DNA of 64,000 nt from assembly GCA_028707085.1 (NCBI GenBank), contig JAQTUW010000003.1, positions 99,380 through 163,379 on the forward strand, written 5' to 3'. Origin of the DNA: Methylococcales bacterium (lineage in GTDB: Bacteria > Pseudomonadota > Gammaproteobacteria > Methylococcales > Methylomonadaceae). The notes below the pieces were generated by a model. That model had not been told where the DNA came from. It worked only from the letters and a program-made list of their open reading frames with translations, and searched no databases. Positions 63,396 to 64,000 of the stretch are shown piece by piece. Position numbers and translations under genes: made by a program. Position 1 is the first letter of the stretch. Every line of letters begins with the position of its first letter.

Positions 63396-64000
63396 CTACT
63401 GACTACCAAGCGAATATTTGATTATATTACCATTGAACCCTATGTATTGCGCTCCAGAAGAGCCAGTGCTGGTGCGGGTATATATTGTATAAGTTGACGC
63501 ATCGTTACTAAGAACTGAAAATTGGCCATTTCTATTAACTCCATCGCTAACTATAATATAACCATTAGATATTAAATTATATTGAAAATTAGCAGCAGTA
63601 ACATTTGAACTAACATTTAGATTTTTGCTACCCGCAGATGTTATTGAAGTATCATATAAAGAATATGCTCCTTGGGTAATTCCTGTTTGTGACCCAGTAG
63701 CAGCAGCATACCCTCCAGCATATCCCCCAATAACCCCACCCAGCGTAGACCCAGCCGTAAAAGCCTGGCCTGGAGTTGCCGTGCCGTTCCCGACTGCTTG
63801 GAACGAATTATAAATGTTGCTAGCGCCCGCAAAGTTGTTACTGGCAAGTTGATATGCGGCGACGCTGAATAAGCCGGCGCTTGCGACTGTTCCACAGGGG
63901 AAACAGGCGGTAGTTAACGTGGCTAATCCGTATCCCAGCCCGTATCCGGCCGCTCCGCCAACTGTCAGTCCGCCACCAAAGGCGGCGTATGCGTTGCTAT
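63396..64000 (-). CDS. Rhs-family protein, C-terminal toxin tip (continues past the right edge)
   Basis: An open frame from the edge to TAG at 63396, about 201 codons visible. The first part is the Gly/Ala linker AYAAFGGGLTVGGAAGYGLGYG, then LATLTTACFPCGTVASAGLF, then GTATPGQAFTAGSTLGGVIGGYAGGYAA, shared with the displaced module. The last 100 residues are a distinct tip rich in Ser/Asn/Tyr (LISNGYIIVSDGVNRNGQF; STYTIYTRTSTGSSGAQYIG). The main Rhs shell should lie beyond 64000. Toxic activity not identifiable. Confidence 0.78.
   Translation of the reverse strand, partial: SNAYAAFGGGLTVGGAAGYGLGYGLATLTTACFPCGTVASAGLFSVAAYQLASNNFAGASNIYNSFQAVGNGTATPGQAFTAGSTLGGVIGGYAGGYAAATGSQTGITQGAYSLYDTSITSAGSKNLNVSSNVTAANFQYNLISNGYIIVSDGVNRNGQFSVLSNDASTYTIYTRTSTGSSGAQYIGFNGNIIKYSLGSQ

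Noticed and set aside
63641..63895. 84-codon minus-strand frame inside the Rhs tip region
   Set aside because: Out of frame with the clear Rhs linker and toxin tip that covers the same bases.

Overview
The window comes from a gammaproteobacterial (type I) methanotroph, probably Methylomonas, Methylovulum or a close relative. The main evidence is a complete soluble methane monooxygenase operon (mmoXYBZDC, a small extra gene, mmoG, mmoR). It is supported by a nitrogenase-cofactor carrier gene (nafY), PEP-CTERM-sorted exported proteins, and core genes of gammaproteobacterial type (Vfr/Crp, class I SpeD, ApaGH, Mpl, HldE). The genus is inferred from gene content only.

Layout. 0-6 kb: a crp/vfr gene cut by the left edge, OsmC-like protein, speD, a FlgO-like lipoprotein, an exported beta-helix protein and alanine dehydrogenase. 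6-14 kb: a tight one-strand block with a WYL-domain regulator, a zinc-ribbon miniprotein, two dynamin-like GTPases, a beta-helix-like protein and a third, larger dynamin-like GTPase, closed by a bidirectional terminator. This is the best candidate for an undescribed system (possibly defence or membrane remodelling). 14-27.7 kb: housekeeping genes (ugd, a beta-hydroxyacid dehydrogenase, speA divergent from speE, a Gfo/Idh oxidoreductase, apaGH, mpl, wrbA, arsC, hldE, ubiA). 28-36.9 kb: a large PEP-CTERM protein, an NlpE-like protein, a small nitrogen-fixation-related group (nafY, rhodanese, unknown), a phosphohexomutase, thyA and nth.

37.2-40.1 kb: a bufferin-type RiPP operon with a cysteine-rich precursor carrying EGKCG motifs in an internal duplication, a DedA membrane protein, an MNIO/DUF692 maturase and a DUF2063 partner. 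This is a likely copper-handling peptide system next to the copper-repressed sMMO genes. 40.1-42 kb: ASCH protein, mltB, a DksA/TraR-type protein. 42.2-51.7 kb: the sMMO operon with a -24/-12 sigma54 promoter, a dyad that could be the MmoR binding site, and two hairpins between mmoZ and mmoD. 51.9-60.7 kb: a PEP-CTERM metalloprotease-like protein, an SPFH/NfeD pair, a two-component system, a sialidase-fold lipoprotein, CopC, a lipoprotein and a HupE/UreJ-like membrane protein.

60.7-64 kb is a scarred Rhs region. It holds a 152-bp duplication that includes the end of the HupE-like gene, a transposase remnant, a displaced Rhs tip whose toxin is frameshifted and whose immunity gene has a stop codon, a perfect 19-bp inverted repeat at the broken edge, and a second, apparently intact Rhs tip plus candidate immunity gene running off the right edge. 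I saw no tRNA, rRNA or CRISPR array.
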